From positions 3,781,501 to 3,845,500 of the forward strand of contig NC_081414.1 in assembly GCF_030272615.1 (NCBI RefSeq): a DNA stretch of 64,000 bases, in the 5' to 3' direction. Numbering within the stretch: the first letter of the stretch is position 1; each line of letters begins with the position of its first letter. Below the pieces are notes generated by a model. It was not told the DNA's origin. It ran no database searches and saw nothing but the letters and a program-made list of their open reading frames with translations. Position numbers and translations under genes: made by a program. This DNA is from Cryptomeria japonica. Taxonomy: Eukaryota; Streptophyta; Pinopsida; Cupressales; Cupressaceae. Positions 9,986 to 21,039 of the stretch are shown here, piece after piece.

Positions 9986-11167
9986 TTAGTTATCAGATGA
10001 GTTTCTTGTCGGTACAAAAACATTCTTCTCTGTCAGTTGAGTAACCGGGGTATATCCTTCATCCAAATGAACATTTGGGACAATTGATTTTGTCGGTTGA
10101 GCCTCGGAATTCATAACCCACTTCTTCTCATGCTTCTTTCGAGCATCATCAACCTTTTGCTTTCCCTTCTCATTAGATTTATTACTTCCTGCCGATAGGT
10201 TCTTACTTCTACAAAATTTAGCAATATGTCCTACTTCGTTGCATGCATAACAAGTGACATTGTTCTTCTGAATTGCCTTACTGTAACCTTGACCATTCCT
10301 TGACCTGTATTGATTAGCCATATATCCAAACTTTCCACATGCATGACATTTCACATTCATTCTACAATCTTCTATTCTATGACCATACTTCTTACAATTT
10401 GAACATTGACCGGGAACTACATTATTATTCTGATTTTCTCTATTTCTACAATGTCTTTCCATATGACCAAATTTATTACAAACAAAGTATCTACCATTGA
10501 ATTTGTAAGCATTGAGTTGCCTTATCGGTTTCTTATGGTTCCAGTTGTTCTTATCTTCATTTGCAGTATCGGAGCTTTGACCTTGTTCAAATCCAAGTCC
10601 TCTGGAGTCTCCATTTTGCCTTTGATCCTTCAACAATTCATCAAGCTTAGCAAAACTAGCCTTGAACTTATCTTTGTATTCATTTTCAATAGTTAGATCA
10701 TCTCTTAAGATTGTTACCATTCTTTCCAATTCAGTTCTCAACACATCATTTTCATGAACCAACCTAATGCATTCCTCATATCTGTCTTTTAGAGATATAG
10801 CAAGATTTTCTTCATTCTTCTTTCAATCTTCAATCTCCTTGGACATCCTCATAGTTAGGGCTTGCACTTCATTCTTCATGACAATATTTTCCTGACTCAG
10901 CTTCTGACATTGTTCCTTAAGGGCATCCTTCTCTTCATCATCCTAATTTTGTAAAAGTTCCTTCATTTTAGCTTGGGCAGATGACAACCTATCCTGCAGG
11001 GTAAAAATGAATTCCTTCGTAGATCTCAACTCATCTTGCATCTTCATGTTCCTCAATCTTTCAGCATCATAGTCTTCAAGTGCTACTTGAAGTTCCTTCC
11101 TTAAACTTATCTCCATAAATTCCGGATATAGGATCTTCCTCAAGTTGTTAGACTTACTCCGAGGCAC
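9986..11167 (-). pseudogene. Copia B gag with four zinc-knuckle positions
   Basis: Two frames, 10943-11167 and 9986-10762, make up a coiled-coil rich gag followed by a nucleocapsid-like region. Knuckles two and four are complete (CSNCKKYGHRIEDC, CYACNEVGHIAKFC). Knuckle one has Tyr for the first Cys (YFVCNKFGHMERHC). Knuckle three has lost its His and last Cys (CHACGKFGYMANQY). A stop lies between the frames near 10943. Several plant Copia elements with long gag regions look like this. The role was to package element RNA. Confidence 0.8.
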
Positions 11168-11169
11168 TA

Positions 11170-11182
11170 GGCTCCGATACTA
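11170..11182 (-). other. Primer-binding site of Copia B
   Basis: Minus strand reads TAGTATCGGAGCC, two changes from the tRNA-iMet complement TGGTATCAGAGCC. It lies 2 bp from the LTR edge. Confidence 0.75.
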
Positions 11183-11184
11183 AT

Positions 11185-12391
11185 TGTTGGGATCCAAGAA
11201 CACTGAGAGGGGGGGGTGAATCGGTGTTCTACCGGAATGGAGAAATTTAACCTTACTAATACAACAACTTAGAAATCAGTAAACATAAAAGCATATAACA
11301 ATAAGCAACGATGCAACCATAAAGATGAATACCATAACACCACATATTTATATGTGGAAAACCTCAAAGAGGAAAAACCATGGTGGGATTGGAGACCCAC
11401 AATATCTATCCACTAATCAGATGAATAAATATTACAATAAGGGGCCAGCACATGCAAGAAGGCTGACAACCTACAACACACTACTCATCACAAAAGGAGT
11501 CTCACTGACTATAGAAAACATCGGACAACAATCCAAAATGAAGATTGAACTACAAGTATAGCATCTCCCATGCTTGAGTACAATTTTGGTTAAGCTCAAT
11601 ACCGGAGGCCTTGAACCTCTTCCACAAACCCAATTCGATCACCTATGATTGACCAAATCCTCTGCATGAATGATTACAACATTGTTCACATAATCCCATA
11701 CCATACACTATCTACATTGATCTACAAAGAGATCTTACATCATATTTATACCAACCCGAGACCTAAACAATTAAGTCGGCCGCCTAAAAGATAAAACAAT
11801 AAAATAACTTAAGAATGCAATCTAATGATAAACCAAGTCGGCCTAAGATAGAAAAAAACATAATCCAATCAATGAATCCAACTGGTAACACATCAGGAGC
11901 ATCAACCCACACATTACATTAAGGCGGTCCATAACCTAGATAGTACCAAACCCAATTTAGGTCCACACACGCTAAAGAAATGATCCCAATCAGTTAAGAC
12001 TCAAACACGATCACCATCAGCATCCTGAATCCTAACTAGAAGTCACACCAACACCACTTATGCATAATATCAAAAGATCTTCAACAAAGCTCTGTCGGTG
12101 AAACCCTCACCGGTAACCAAAAGACTTACTAGAACAAGTGATAGCTTCTGGATCATCAAATCCCAAACCAACTGAATGTGATACACATCAGGAACACGTG
12201 AATAACCAATCCAAACCAATTCCACATACCAAAGCATACCGGAGTATACCGGATCAACATTATCTCACCAACCAGAAACCAATCATCCTATCGGGACCAA
12301 CTAGATACCGGTAAACAGCAAAAGTAGTTAATGTTGACATCAATGACAAACATCAATGCAACACATAATCAATTCCTCCAAATTGATAACA
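11185..12391 (-). mobile_element. 5' LTR of Copia B
   Basis: The 1207-bp LTR starts TGTTGGGATCC and ends TTGATAACA on the plus strand. It contains the run GAGAGGGGGGGGTGAATC near its internal edge, and repeated ACCGG/CGGT words. No convincing gene lies inside. Its outer edge abuts a decayed ORF at 12392. Confidence 0.75.
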
Positions 12392-12960
12392 AAATTATCT
12401 AGCAGGTCTATTACCCTAGGCAACAGAGACCATTTCATAATGATAAACAAAAGCTTAAAGAATGTCCAGTAATTCCTAAACAATTTTATTACCTTCTTGG
12501 ATAGCCTTGATAGTTTGGTGGTATGTTGGGCCCACAAAACTAGGAAAAATTCCTTGGAGACCTTATCCCTAATTTTAATTCAATGCAATTTGGCCTTGAT
12601 TTGTTTGTCGCAAGCAATGTATGCATCCCCAATCTTCTTTTGCTAATGCAGTTGAGAGAACAAGAATTGGGTGATGAGATCAAACAATTGAGCCTCCATG
12701 GTATCAATGGTGTGGCGAAGATTCTGAGTGGTGGTCTGATAAGAGTGGTAGTCAAATAAAGTCAGATGATGCCCAAATATTCAAAGAAGCCTAGTAGTAT
12801 TATTTATGTCATCATTGTGCCATTGTATCCAACTAGTATCATAAAGGGGAAATGGCTCAAGATTCCACACACATTAGATATGAGCAAACATGACCTTGTG
12901 ATTGAGGAAAGTCATGATGATAAATAATTGTCTCTTCATCGTTTTGGGAGCTACAAGTTA
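12392..12960 (-). pseudogene. Decayed ORF of unknown family
   Basis: One minus-strand frame can be followed for about 190 codons with only three or four stops. Recognisable stretches include WIQWHNDDINNTTRLL, IFGHHLTLFDYHSYQTTTQN, HTIDTMEAQLFDLITQF, KIGDAYIACDKQIKAKLH and LWAQHTTKLSRLSKKVIKLF. The composition is protein-like (mixed polar and hydrophobic, His/Gln/Thr-rich). I do not recognise the domain. It is cut at its 3' side by the Copia B LTR. It may come from another mobile element or a dead host gene. Confidence 0.4.
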
Positions 12961-12999
12961 TCATTCAATGCAAAACCATACGAATAAATATTAAAAAAA

Positions 13000-13890
13000 A
13001 TATAATATCCACCAACAACTCAATAGGTAAGAAATAACAATTGGCAAAATGAAAAAAAGGATTGTATTGAAATAATGGCATGATCAAGCCTTTTTAAACT
13101 CTATTAGGATCGCCCCATGCATATAAAATAAATTTTGTCGATTCATATAAAAAATAGAAAAAATAATGGTTAGATGAATCAGGTGAAATATGTCATGGGA
13201 GCTCTATTGGGGTTTCATAGCTTCTTGGCTTGCTTCTATATGTTATACTGCATTTCTCCATGGGAACTTTCTAGTTTTTATATGTGGTTATTGCAGGGCC
13301 TTTAAATTGGTCCAACCATAGGGCCTTTTCCCTTTCCCTTTTGTATGGCCTCAATTTTTCATTCCTCCACAATTATTGCTAGTGGCATTGAAATCTTGAC
13401 AACAACATCCCATGGCTCCCCCACTCAAATGACCTTAAAAATTCATCCAAAAGGTGTTTCATGAGGTATGTCTTATGACCCACCTTCGGATATTGTCCTT
13501 ACACTTCTGGAAATTGAATAAGCCTACATATTTCTTAAAAAATTTACTTGTGGGTTATTTGTGAGGAGGGGCCCCACTAAAAGTGTGTTACGTGACTAAG
13601 TGTATAAATCTTGGACCCCACATGGGATTCAACTGGTTATTGTACAAAATATTTCCAAGGGTGTTTTATCTTTTCCATTTTGTTGAAGCCAATCATGCCC
13701 AATAATTTTTCACCCAAGGACTTGTCCATTCTTCTCTTCTTATTTTCAAACCTTAGACTCGTGACTTTTCTATTACAAATAAAAATTCCATTTGTGTCTA
13801 ATTTGGGTTGAGTTCCTCAACTTGCCTATCCTTTTTTAGCATTTTATGTCCCAAATAGCAGCCTCAATGGCTACAGTGGTTTGTTTTGAT
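13000..13890. other. Unassigned interval
   Basis: AT-rich sequence without a supported gene. Short ORFs on either strand lack recognisable motifs or protein-like composition. Confidence 0.5.
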
Positions 13891-13899
13891 CTCAGTATA

Positions 13900-14465
13900 T
13901 TTTACTCATCTCACCCTAATCATCAAGTCTATATTGAGGTAGACCTCTCAAAATACCTCAAGGAAACTATGGATATATAAATCGGAGAATGTTGTTACTC
14001 CTAAAGAATCTAGTACATCAACTTGCCAAATACTTCTTATCAATGCCAAATATTTGACCACAAGATTAAGGATTTCCTATTGGTTTCCCAACAACCTAAA
14101 TGAGATCCACAAGCTTCTATGGGTTTTCCATCCCCCTCCAAGGATGACCTTCTCTAGCCTACAGTAGTAAAATTCAAGGCCAAGAATACTAGTGCCTCTA
14201 AATTGCCTTCCAAGGCCTCTAGGAAAGAGCTTCAAACTACCCAATTTTAAAGAGTTTCTTTCCAACCCCATGTTCATCATACTTCATCACCTATGGTGGG
14301 TTCAACAAAATCTCGTAGCCCATCGAAGCGGTTTGAGGATGGTGAATATGTCCCTCTATATAGACAATTGAGCCAAATAAATCTCCAAATTTGTAGTTAT
14401 GTCACTCAAGACATGCTCATTCAAAAAAGTTATACTACCCTTGATGGGTTGGATAATGAGATGTA
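13900..14465 (+). pseudogene. Decayed ORF of unknown family
   Basis: A plus-strand frame with about six stops still reads as protein-like text, including IEVDLSKYLKETMDI, HKIKDFLLVSQQPK, FKAKNTSASKLPSKASRKEL, RSPSKRFEDGEYVPLYRQL and VTQDMLIQKSYTTLDGLDNE. The middle is Ser/Lys/Pro-rich and the end looks helical. I cannot name a family. It stops just before a piece of Gypsy C-type LTR. Confidence 0.35.
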
Positions 14466-14535
14466 ATGTACAAAAACAGGGTTCACTAGTCTAAACATGT
14501 AAACTAGTGCAAATGGGATTCGTTACTCTCAAGAT

Positions 14536-14972
14536 AATGAGGTCTCAAGGAGAAAATAGCCCTCAACTACCTCACTTTACTAGCGCTCTGGTGCACTAGG
14601 GAAAATGATATAGAAGGAATGAATTTAAAAATGCTAACTATGCTTATAATTATAGATAGAAAATGTTGAATAACAAGCATATAAACTGGTGAAGATATTC
14701 TAACTAGAAAGCTTAAGGTATGTACCTTTTACCATCAAATTGGTGAAGTCTCGGCCTCAAACCCCAACACACTATAAGGACGTTTATGTGGCACATTGTA
14801 GTCCGTATAAATAGAGAACACAAAAAAAACCCAAAACCTTACCAAAAAGATCTTGGCGGTCCATGTACCTATCTGTCACCTACGCACGCCCTGACAGGGA
14901 AAATTGTTGGGGCTATATAGAGATTTGCCTCGATCAAGCCCCTATTTTAGTGTTTCCACCTCCATCACTAAC
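14536..14972 (-). repeat. Orphan fragment of a Gypsy C-type LTR
   Basis: This block aligns by eye along its length with 52572-53010, the primer-binding-site side of the Gypsy C 5' LTR. Shared landmarks are ACCTCACTTTACTAGCGCTC, GATATAGAAGGAATGAATTT and GGTGAAGCCTCGGCCTCAAA (with changes). Neither the LTR terminus nor the other LTR half is present, and no primer-binding site adjoins it. Confidence 0.75.
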
Positions 14973-15203
14973 TTGGGGTCATTTTCCGATGAACTATTGT
15001 CCTATTTCTGACATATTAATGTTGTAGATTTGACGAAACGGCGAAAAGATTTTCGTCGCTCAAATTTCATCAGGTTATTCGACAGACAAATTTTCGTCAA
15101 AATTTCGGTGCCTTCTTTGTCAAAAGTTGACACATAATGTGGCAGTCTAATTCGTCAGAATTTCGATGAAGTTGCCAACGTCCAATGAACCATGCACTAG
15201 GGT

Positions 15204-15328
15204 TGTCATCAGAATTCCAACAAAAAAGGACACTATGCTCCGACGGGAATGTTGTACTTGCGAATTCATCACAGGTACAACATTCCCGTCAGAGCATAGT
15301 GCCCTTTTTTGTCAGAATTTTGATGACA
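15204..15328. repeat. Foldback (inverted repeat, arms about 55 nt)
   Basis: Left arm 15204-15258 and right arm 15274-15328 are near-complete reverse complements around a 15-nt loop. The core arm words are CGACGGGAATGTTGTAC and GTACAACATTCCCGTC. No reading frame is supported. It resembles a MITE-like or fold-back element. Confidence 0.7.
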
Positions 15329-15346
15329 AATGCAAGGAAGCTTTAA

Positions 15347-15398
15347 TGAGAGTGTTGTACCTACAATGAAAAATTTCATCACAGGTACAACACTCTTG
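15347..15398. repeat. Second, shorter foldback
   Basis: TGAGAGTGTTGTACCT and its near reverse complement AGGTACAACACTCTTG flank an 18-nt loop. The right arm is a direct-repeat relative of 15260-15330, so the two foldbacks look like a tandem duplication. Confidence 0.6.
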
Positions 15399-15529
15399 TC
15401 AGGGCCTATGTTAGGCATGTCCTTCGGAATTTCGACGAACAACCTATATTTTTTTTTAAAAACAATTACCATCAGGGAATATAAAGCATTGCAAATATGG
15501 AATATGATTTGATAAGCTTTCTCAAATAT

Positions 15530-15840
15530 GGACTATGATTTGATTCCTTGTGATGTGTTGCTTGATGTGCCTTTTGTTTTTTAGATTCTCTTTTGATGAC
15601 CCTTAATGCTCCATTGACACAAGGATACAAAGAGACTAATCATTTTGTGGCATTCTCCTATTTGTGTCTTTATTCTTCTATATGTTGTACACATGTTGTG
15701 TTGTATATGTGCTTATGTGTTATCTTTTGGTGATGATGCAAAGCATTAATGCTTTGTGGTATCTTCCATGTTGATCTAAAAGGACCCTTTGCTCCTCATG
15801 TATTCTTCCTTTAATAGTTTTCATCATCAAAGTTCAGGTA
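15530..15840 (+). repeat. Relic resembling the Gypsy B 3' untranslated region
   Basis: GATGATGCAAAGCATT, CATGTTGATCTAAAAGGACC and TATTCTTCCTTTA occur in the order and spacing seen at about 25735-25830 of Gypsy B. No gag or LTR is attached. The similarity is modest and judged by eye. Confidence 0.35.
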
Positions 15841-15989
15841 TCCATGAACAAAAGATTCAAGAATCGGCCTCAAGAGTATAGGAGAGATCTGAGCAAAAAA
15901 ACATGAAGGAATACAAATTGTAAAGTGACTAATTTTGTGTCTCAGACTACTAAAGACAACAAGATTGGAGTTGTTTGGCTGGATATAAG

Positions 15990-17320
15990 AGTGAAAGTGA
16001 ACTTGGAAGGTTGGAGGAAGGTAGTAAGGGGTGTGAGGGGTTAGTGCAGACCCTTCCCAATGCATTGTGTCCCTTGGTGGATCAGATTGACCATTATTAA
16101 TATGATTGTCCTAAATTGAGCCTATGATTGTCCTAAAAGATTAGTGGATAGAGATATTATGAATAAGATTCAAAGAGTGGGTTTGATGAGTGGGAAACAA
16201 TTGGGAAAGGTGTGTTGAGACCTTTAGTGACCCCTAGAAAGTCCTAGTGGGAGGAGAGGACCCCATTTGTCATGATTGTCCTTAAGACAGTAAACCTGCA
16301 ATAAATGTTGTTGAATCCCTTAGGGTGGATGGGGGGTGTAGAAAGGTGGTTTGGTCAAGAAAGAAGAGTCTTCAAGGGGGTTGTGTATGTGTTTGAGAGA
16401 ATTCTTACGCATTGTGAGTTGGTATTTGATGAAGAGAAGGAGTCTTATTTAAGGGGCAATCCTAGTTGTGTAACAATGTGAAGTTTGAGAGTGTTTGTGA
16501 GTTGTGGAACAAGATTGTGGATTCAAGAAGGTTATATATGTGTGGAAGGATGTGTGAGTGTGTTTGATCTTTCTCTTAAACAAACTCAACCAATTAGGGA
16601 CATCTTTCTCCCAACTCATCTATTCAAACAAGGTGATTACCCTTCCCAAACTTCAAGAGCCCTCACAAGGCCACTAGGTACTCACAAGGTTTACACATCC
16701 CAACAATGCACTCATGCTTCCTAACCCTCGTCCAACCATGAATACACATTATTTTAGGCCTACTCAACTTTTCCAAGGCCAACTTGAGGCTCTCCACTTC
16801 CTAATTCAAACCAAACCCCTAAATCCTACTCACACAAGGATACCTCCTAAAGGACTTCTAATTTCTTATAGACACAACTTCTAATGCCAAGTAGGCACAC
16901 ACCACCCCAAGGGTCTTCATAACAACATCAAGGAGACTCCTCCATATTAAAAAAACACCATTCTTTACCCTCCCTTCAACCCAAAAGTCTCAAGAAGACC
17001 TACTACTGCAATTTTGCATTTCTATGAAAGTCATACACATTTAGGACAATCATAAGAAACTAAGGCATTTCCTCATTCTAAGGTCTCTAGACACCTTCAA
17101 AATCTTCTCAAAACATCCACACACCTTTCCCAATCATAAACCAATCATCAAACCCATTCAATACATCATACTCACAAAATATCAGTCAAACAATTCTCTC
17201 GGCTAGCCACATCCCCACTTTAGGTCAATCATAGATTGATGAGTTTCTAGGCCATCCAAGGGCCACAATTACTTCTCTTGGGTCTGCACTAACCCCACAC
17301 ATACTCCCAAAACACTCACC
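15990..17320. repeat. Two diverged copies of a dispersed repeat in opposite orientation
   Basis: The segment around 16035-16260 reappears inverted around 17040-17310. The words GGTTAGTGCAGACCC, GGGTTTGATGA, ATTGGGAAAGGTGTGT and ATGATTGTCCTAA are shared in the corresponding order. The 0.8 kb between them, including a 79-codon ORF at 16485-16724, shows no recognisable protein. Confidence 0.5.
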
Positions 17321-17855
17321 GACCCTTGGAGATTCATCTTTTGCAAATTCACCACTCTCACACATCAATTGCACCTCCTCGATGTACTCTCGCAAACCCA
17401 CACTCCATGAGTATGACCTAGGTGCACTTCCCTGAAGACACACAACTCTCCATCTAAGTATCATTTATTTTCTTGGCGTTTTGGGAGAATTGTGAGTTAT
17501 TGCCCAAAAACTGAAAACCTAGGGCTAGTAGGATTGTGAAGCGTTTGTGAAGAACAAGGATATTAGGAAGTTTAAGAATCACTTCCAATGCTTGAATCAT
17601 GTCTCATAGGATGTAATAAGGCATTGTGTATGGGCGGTTTGGGTCAGTGCCATATTATTGGTGTATTGCCTTTGTAAGGGTATGTATAGCCTATTGGGAA
17701 TTAGGGCTATAGGAAGGAAGGTCACATTGAAAGCATGTGTTGTCAACCAATGACTCGTTGAGTCATTTGAGAAGGGTAAAGTGAGTAATTCCCTTGGAGA
17801 GTGTGTATGTGTGTTGGGATTAGGTATTCTACCAAGTTTCCCTGTGACTCTACAT
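17320..17855. other. Unassigned interval, partly dispersed repeat
   Basis: 17475-17540 (GTGAGTTATTGCCCAAAAAC, then AGGGCTAGTAGG) resembles 41617-41670 (GTAAGTTATTGCCAAAAAAT, then AGGGCTAGTAGG). No gene is supported. Confidence 0.35.
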
Positions 17856-17859
17856 CAAA

Positions 17860-18150
17860 ACTCCTTGCCTCAATCACAATGAAAGACATGGATCACTTTA
17901 AAATAGCTTCCACTTTTACTAAATTTATCACAATATTTGGATCTCAGACTGATAAATCTTGATCTTAGCTACTTAATATACTTAGCTAATATTTGATCTC
18001 AGACTTAGACAACTATTTGGTGTATTTGGTGACTGCCCTTTTAAAAAGTTAAATGAATATTTGCCTATGTAATCAACAATATGAATTTAAACAACAAAAT
18101 CTGTTTTCTATAATCAACAATATGAATATAAACAACAAAATCTTAATCAA
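17860..18150 (+). repeat. Dispersed repeat copy 1
   Basis: Shares CTCAATCACAATGAAAG, ATTTGGTGTATTTGGTGACT and CCCTTTTAAAAAGTTAAAT with 29960-30220, although the two halves are in swapped order between copies. It lies just beyond the 3' end of the Transposase_24 gene, so it could be subterminal CACTA sequence. Confidence 0.55.
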
Positions 18151-18414
18151 GGACCTTACCTATGATGGTCTCCACTAAGTAACTTCTTGTGTTGTTGTTA
18201 GTGTTGGCTCTGTTGGACCCTACAATTAAGATTCAATACATATTATTCAATAAGATTAGTAGTGGAGCATAATGGAATATTGAAAAGTGTGTTACCTTAT
18301 TGAGCTTCTCTTTGTTTCAAGAATAGTTTAATATTCTCTACTTAACAAGGCCAACCACGTGAAGGTGGAAGCTCATTTGGTCCCTCCTCCCCCCCTAACA
18401 TCACTCTACATATA

Positions 18415-18600
18415 ACATTCATTCATTCTTTCATCCATTAATAAAATATAACATTCATTCACTATCACATAACATTCATTAACACATAACCTTCATTAAC
18501 ATTCATTAACACGTATCATTCATTAACATTCATTAACACATAATTACATTCATTAACACATAAAATTCATTCATTAACAAATAATATGATTACAATCATT
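18415..18600. repeat. AT-rich tandem repeat
   Basis: About eight imperfect copies of CATTCATTAACACATAA (15-20 bp unit) end at the stop codon side of the Transposase_24 gene. Confidence 0.75.
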
Positions 18601-18751
18601 TATTTATTTATTGAAGCTAAGTAAAGACAAAGTGGAGCATCATTTTCTTCATCATTTTTCCTCTCTTCAATTGTTGTGCCCTCTTCTCGTGATCTTAATG
18701 TATGCCTAGTCATGTACTCACGATGAGGACACCTAGGCAAAGGGGGGTCCA
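18600..18751 (-). pseudogene. Transposase_24 gene, last exon
   Basis: The acceptor TTATTGTAG precedes TGGACC. The exon encodes PPLPRCPHREYMTRHTLRSR and an acidic tail ending LYLASINK, then TAA at 18600. Two upstream mini exons (about 18846-18922 and 19008-19084) are tandem duplicates. Confidence 0.6.
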
Positions 18752-19631
18752 CTACAATAACAAAGAAATGGGTTAAATTAATAATATTTCTTATTATTGT
18801 TACAAGTATTTCATTAATTAAAAGAACATTGCAGGGGTTCTCTTTACCTGATTGGGCCACATCATCTTCCTGATCATTTTGTCTAGCCTCATCCTCGACA
18901 TGTTGAACACCCTCTAAATCCTTTGGAGTTGAAACACGAAAGGTTATATTAATCAATACACCAATTGCAATTAAATTCATTTAAAGGAATAATAGTGGTC
19001 CTCTTTACCTGATGGGGGCACATCACATTCCTGATGTTGTCTATCCTAATCATGCTCCACTTGTTCACCATGCTCTACATGCTCTAAAATAAAAACAAAA
19101 AAGGTTACATTAATTACTACACCAATTTCAATTAAAGATGTTTAATTGTATTAATAATTACATAAAAAAAAATTGTATAGCACATGAATACCTCCAGTAC
19201 CAGGATGCACACCACGACCTTCATCATGTGTAAGTTGTGTTCCATCCTTAGCAGGCTGCATTCCAATGTCATGTGCATTGTTATCATTGCTTGCTTATTC
19301 AAAACAAATATAGTCACTTTATGTTGGAAATTAACATCGAATAGATTATTGCTCAAATATTAAATTTTAAATAATTTTCATTTAGCTTATTTACCTATGT
19401 GACAAATGCATCAGAATCTTATGTTTGCCCACTCAATTCTCTTAGGTGTTCAGCCACGATTCCATTGCCTTGCTGGAAGGCAATTTTCATGTCATCTTCT
19501 ATGGGCACTCTATTGAATTCAGAGCCCTGCATTTTTGCTTAATATCATGAATTTTGCTTCTATTGTTTGATTAAAGAAAATTGTTTGTAATTTATTATTT
19601 CGATGCGATATTTCATTTATTGATACTTACA

Positions 19632-19727
19632 ATTCATGCAACAACTTTCATATAACCATCAGAGCCAAGTTTGTGTTGTCTGTGCTTTTCTAGTCTTTCC
19701 TTAGTTGTCTTCGATGTGTCAGGCAAC
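19632..19727 (-). pseudogene. Transposase_24 gene, exon after the Gypsy-bearing intron
   Basis: The acceptor TTTTCATAG ends at 19728. The exon encodes LPDTSKTTKERLEKHRQHKL and GSDGYMKVVA, then a TGA. The donor GTAAGTATC follows at about 19631. Joined to 27653 it gives PPGEG-R-LPDTSK with the arginine codon split by the intron. Confidence 0.72.
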
Positions 19728-19765
19728 CTATGAAAATTTTGAAATATGTTAGATTATTTAAATAT

Positions 19766-21017
19766 TGTAGCGTCCTAAAATTGCGACACTTGCAATTTCG
19801 ACTGCATTTCGGTCTTCGCGATGGCGACGCAACACGCAACCTGAATGGAGACCCCGAAACCTGATTATGACACCAAAAACTGCATTTTCTTGCACCCTGG
19901 CCTGAACCTCCTTTGCACCCTGTTGTCCTAGGAGGTGGGACCAGAGCGCCCAGCACCCTGGTCCTTCAAGACCAGGGCACCCAGCGCCCTGGTCCCTGGC
20001 CCTATTTTGGGCCCGATCTCCTATGGGACTTCAGGTCTTTTTGTTTGCAATTTGGAAAATAACATTTCCTGGTCGGCCTAAGGTCGGGAAAATCAGTCTA
20101 TTAACCCTAATTGACAAGTATAAAAACTACTTTTCCTCTCCCATTTTGGAGGGGGAAAAGAAGGAGGACATATGTGGACAAGCGTGGAAACTATACTCAA
20201 GCATTCAAGCATTCAAGCATTCCTTCAAGTAATTGATCATTTCAAGTCTCCATTCAAGGCTAAGTGTTGCATTCAAGACAAGGATTCAACCATTGAAGAG
20301 GAGATCACTTACTACATGCTACATACAACATACAACATACAACAAACAACAACATCTATACCTTCGCACATAAGGATACAAACATCCTTACAACAAGGTA
20401 TTAGTACTTGTTTTACATTACATTTACAGCATTTCTCATTTCTTGGTTAATTCCAAAACTGGGGTTTGACCTAAAGGCAAACCCCTAATCCCTAACCCCC
20501 CAATTGTCTTCGCTTTTTTGTGTGTAGGTTGCAGGTACGCGGCTGAAATTGAAGATCTGGAATCCTTGTGCAGAGATGAACAGATCCCCCTTCGTTTCGC
20601 GGATTTTTCGGAGGACCGTGTGCACGCCGGGTGCCATCGTCTCGACAACTTTTGCTCAAATTTGCAGGACAGCGCCGTATCGACATTTTACTACTAATTC
20701 CAAGTCCGCAGCTTCATCCTATATCCCTATCTCAGTTTATAAGCGAATCTTTGTCACTTTCTATGCATGCTTAGCTTAATTCTTCTATCAACATTCTTTA
20801 CAAAAGAGGGTAGCCTTGCTTTCTTAGCCCTTGAAACGCATTTAGCATCCAATCTTGCATTGTGTGGGATTGGATCTTGTGGGTTTCAACCCCTCTTTTG
20901 AATGTAAAGCCCCTCCTAAGTGAAAACCATCAACCCTAGAGTGACTCTCCCTTCTCTCTCCTTGGAGTTGGAAGAGGGGAGAGCAACTAGGGTTCGATCG
21001 CGATTTTCCGCTTTACA
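19766..21017 (+). mobile_element. 5' LTR of Gypsy B
   Basis: 1252 bp, TGTAGCGTCC...CTTTACA. A TATA box (TATAAAAA) lies at 20119-20126, followed by a pyrimidine-rich initiator-like stretch and a (CAAGCATT) triplet repeat at about 20198-20222. It carries about 31 extra bases near 19950-19985, with the hairpin CCCTGGTC-GACCAGGG, that the 3' LTR lacks. Confidence 0.93.
20119..20126 (+). promoter_or_regulatory. TATA box in Gypsy B 5' LTR
   Basis: TATAAAAA in the LTR about 350 bp from its start, with the same motif at 26704-26711 in the 3' LTR. It would direct element transcription, with R beginning about 30 bp downstream. Promoter use is inferred. Confidence 0.55.
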
Positions 21018-21020
21018 TTT

Positions 21021-21039
21021 TGGTGAACCCGACGTGAAC
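21021..21039 (+). other. Primer-binding site of Gypsy B
   Basis: TGGTGAACCCGACGTGAAC begins 3 bp after the LTR. Gypsy C has TGGTGAACCTGACATG in the same place, so both use the same primer. I do not assign the tRNA. Confidence 0.75.

Noticed and set aside
18415-18600. Possible CRISPR-like array of CATTCATTAACACATAA repeats
   Set aside because: Units are short, imperfect and adjacent without unique spacers, in a plant nuclear context; a simple tandem repeat.
20023-20450. ORFs inside the Gypsy B LTRs (also 20549-20779, 26461-27364)
   Set aside because: Nearly identical pairs in both LTRs, no domain, overlapping promoter and R region; explained by LTR duplication.
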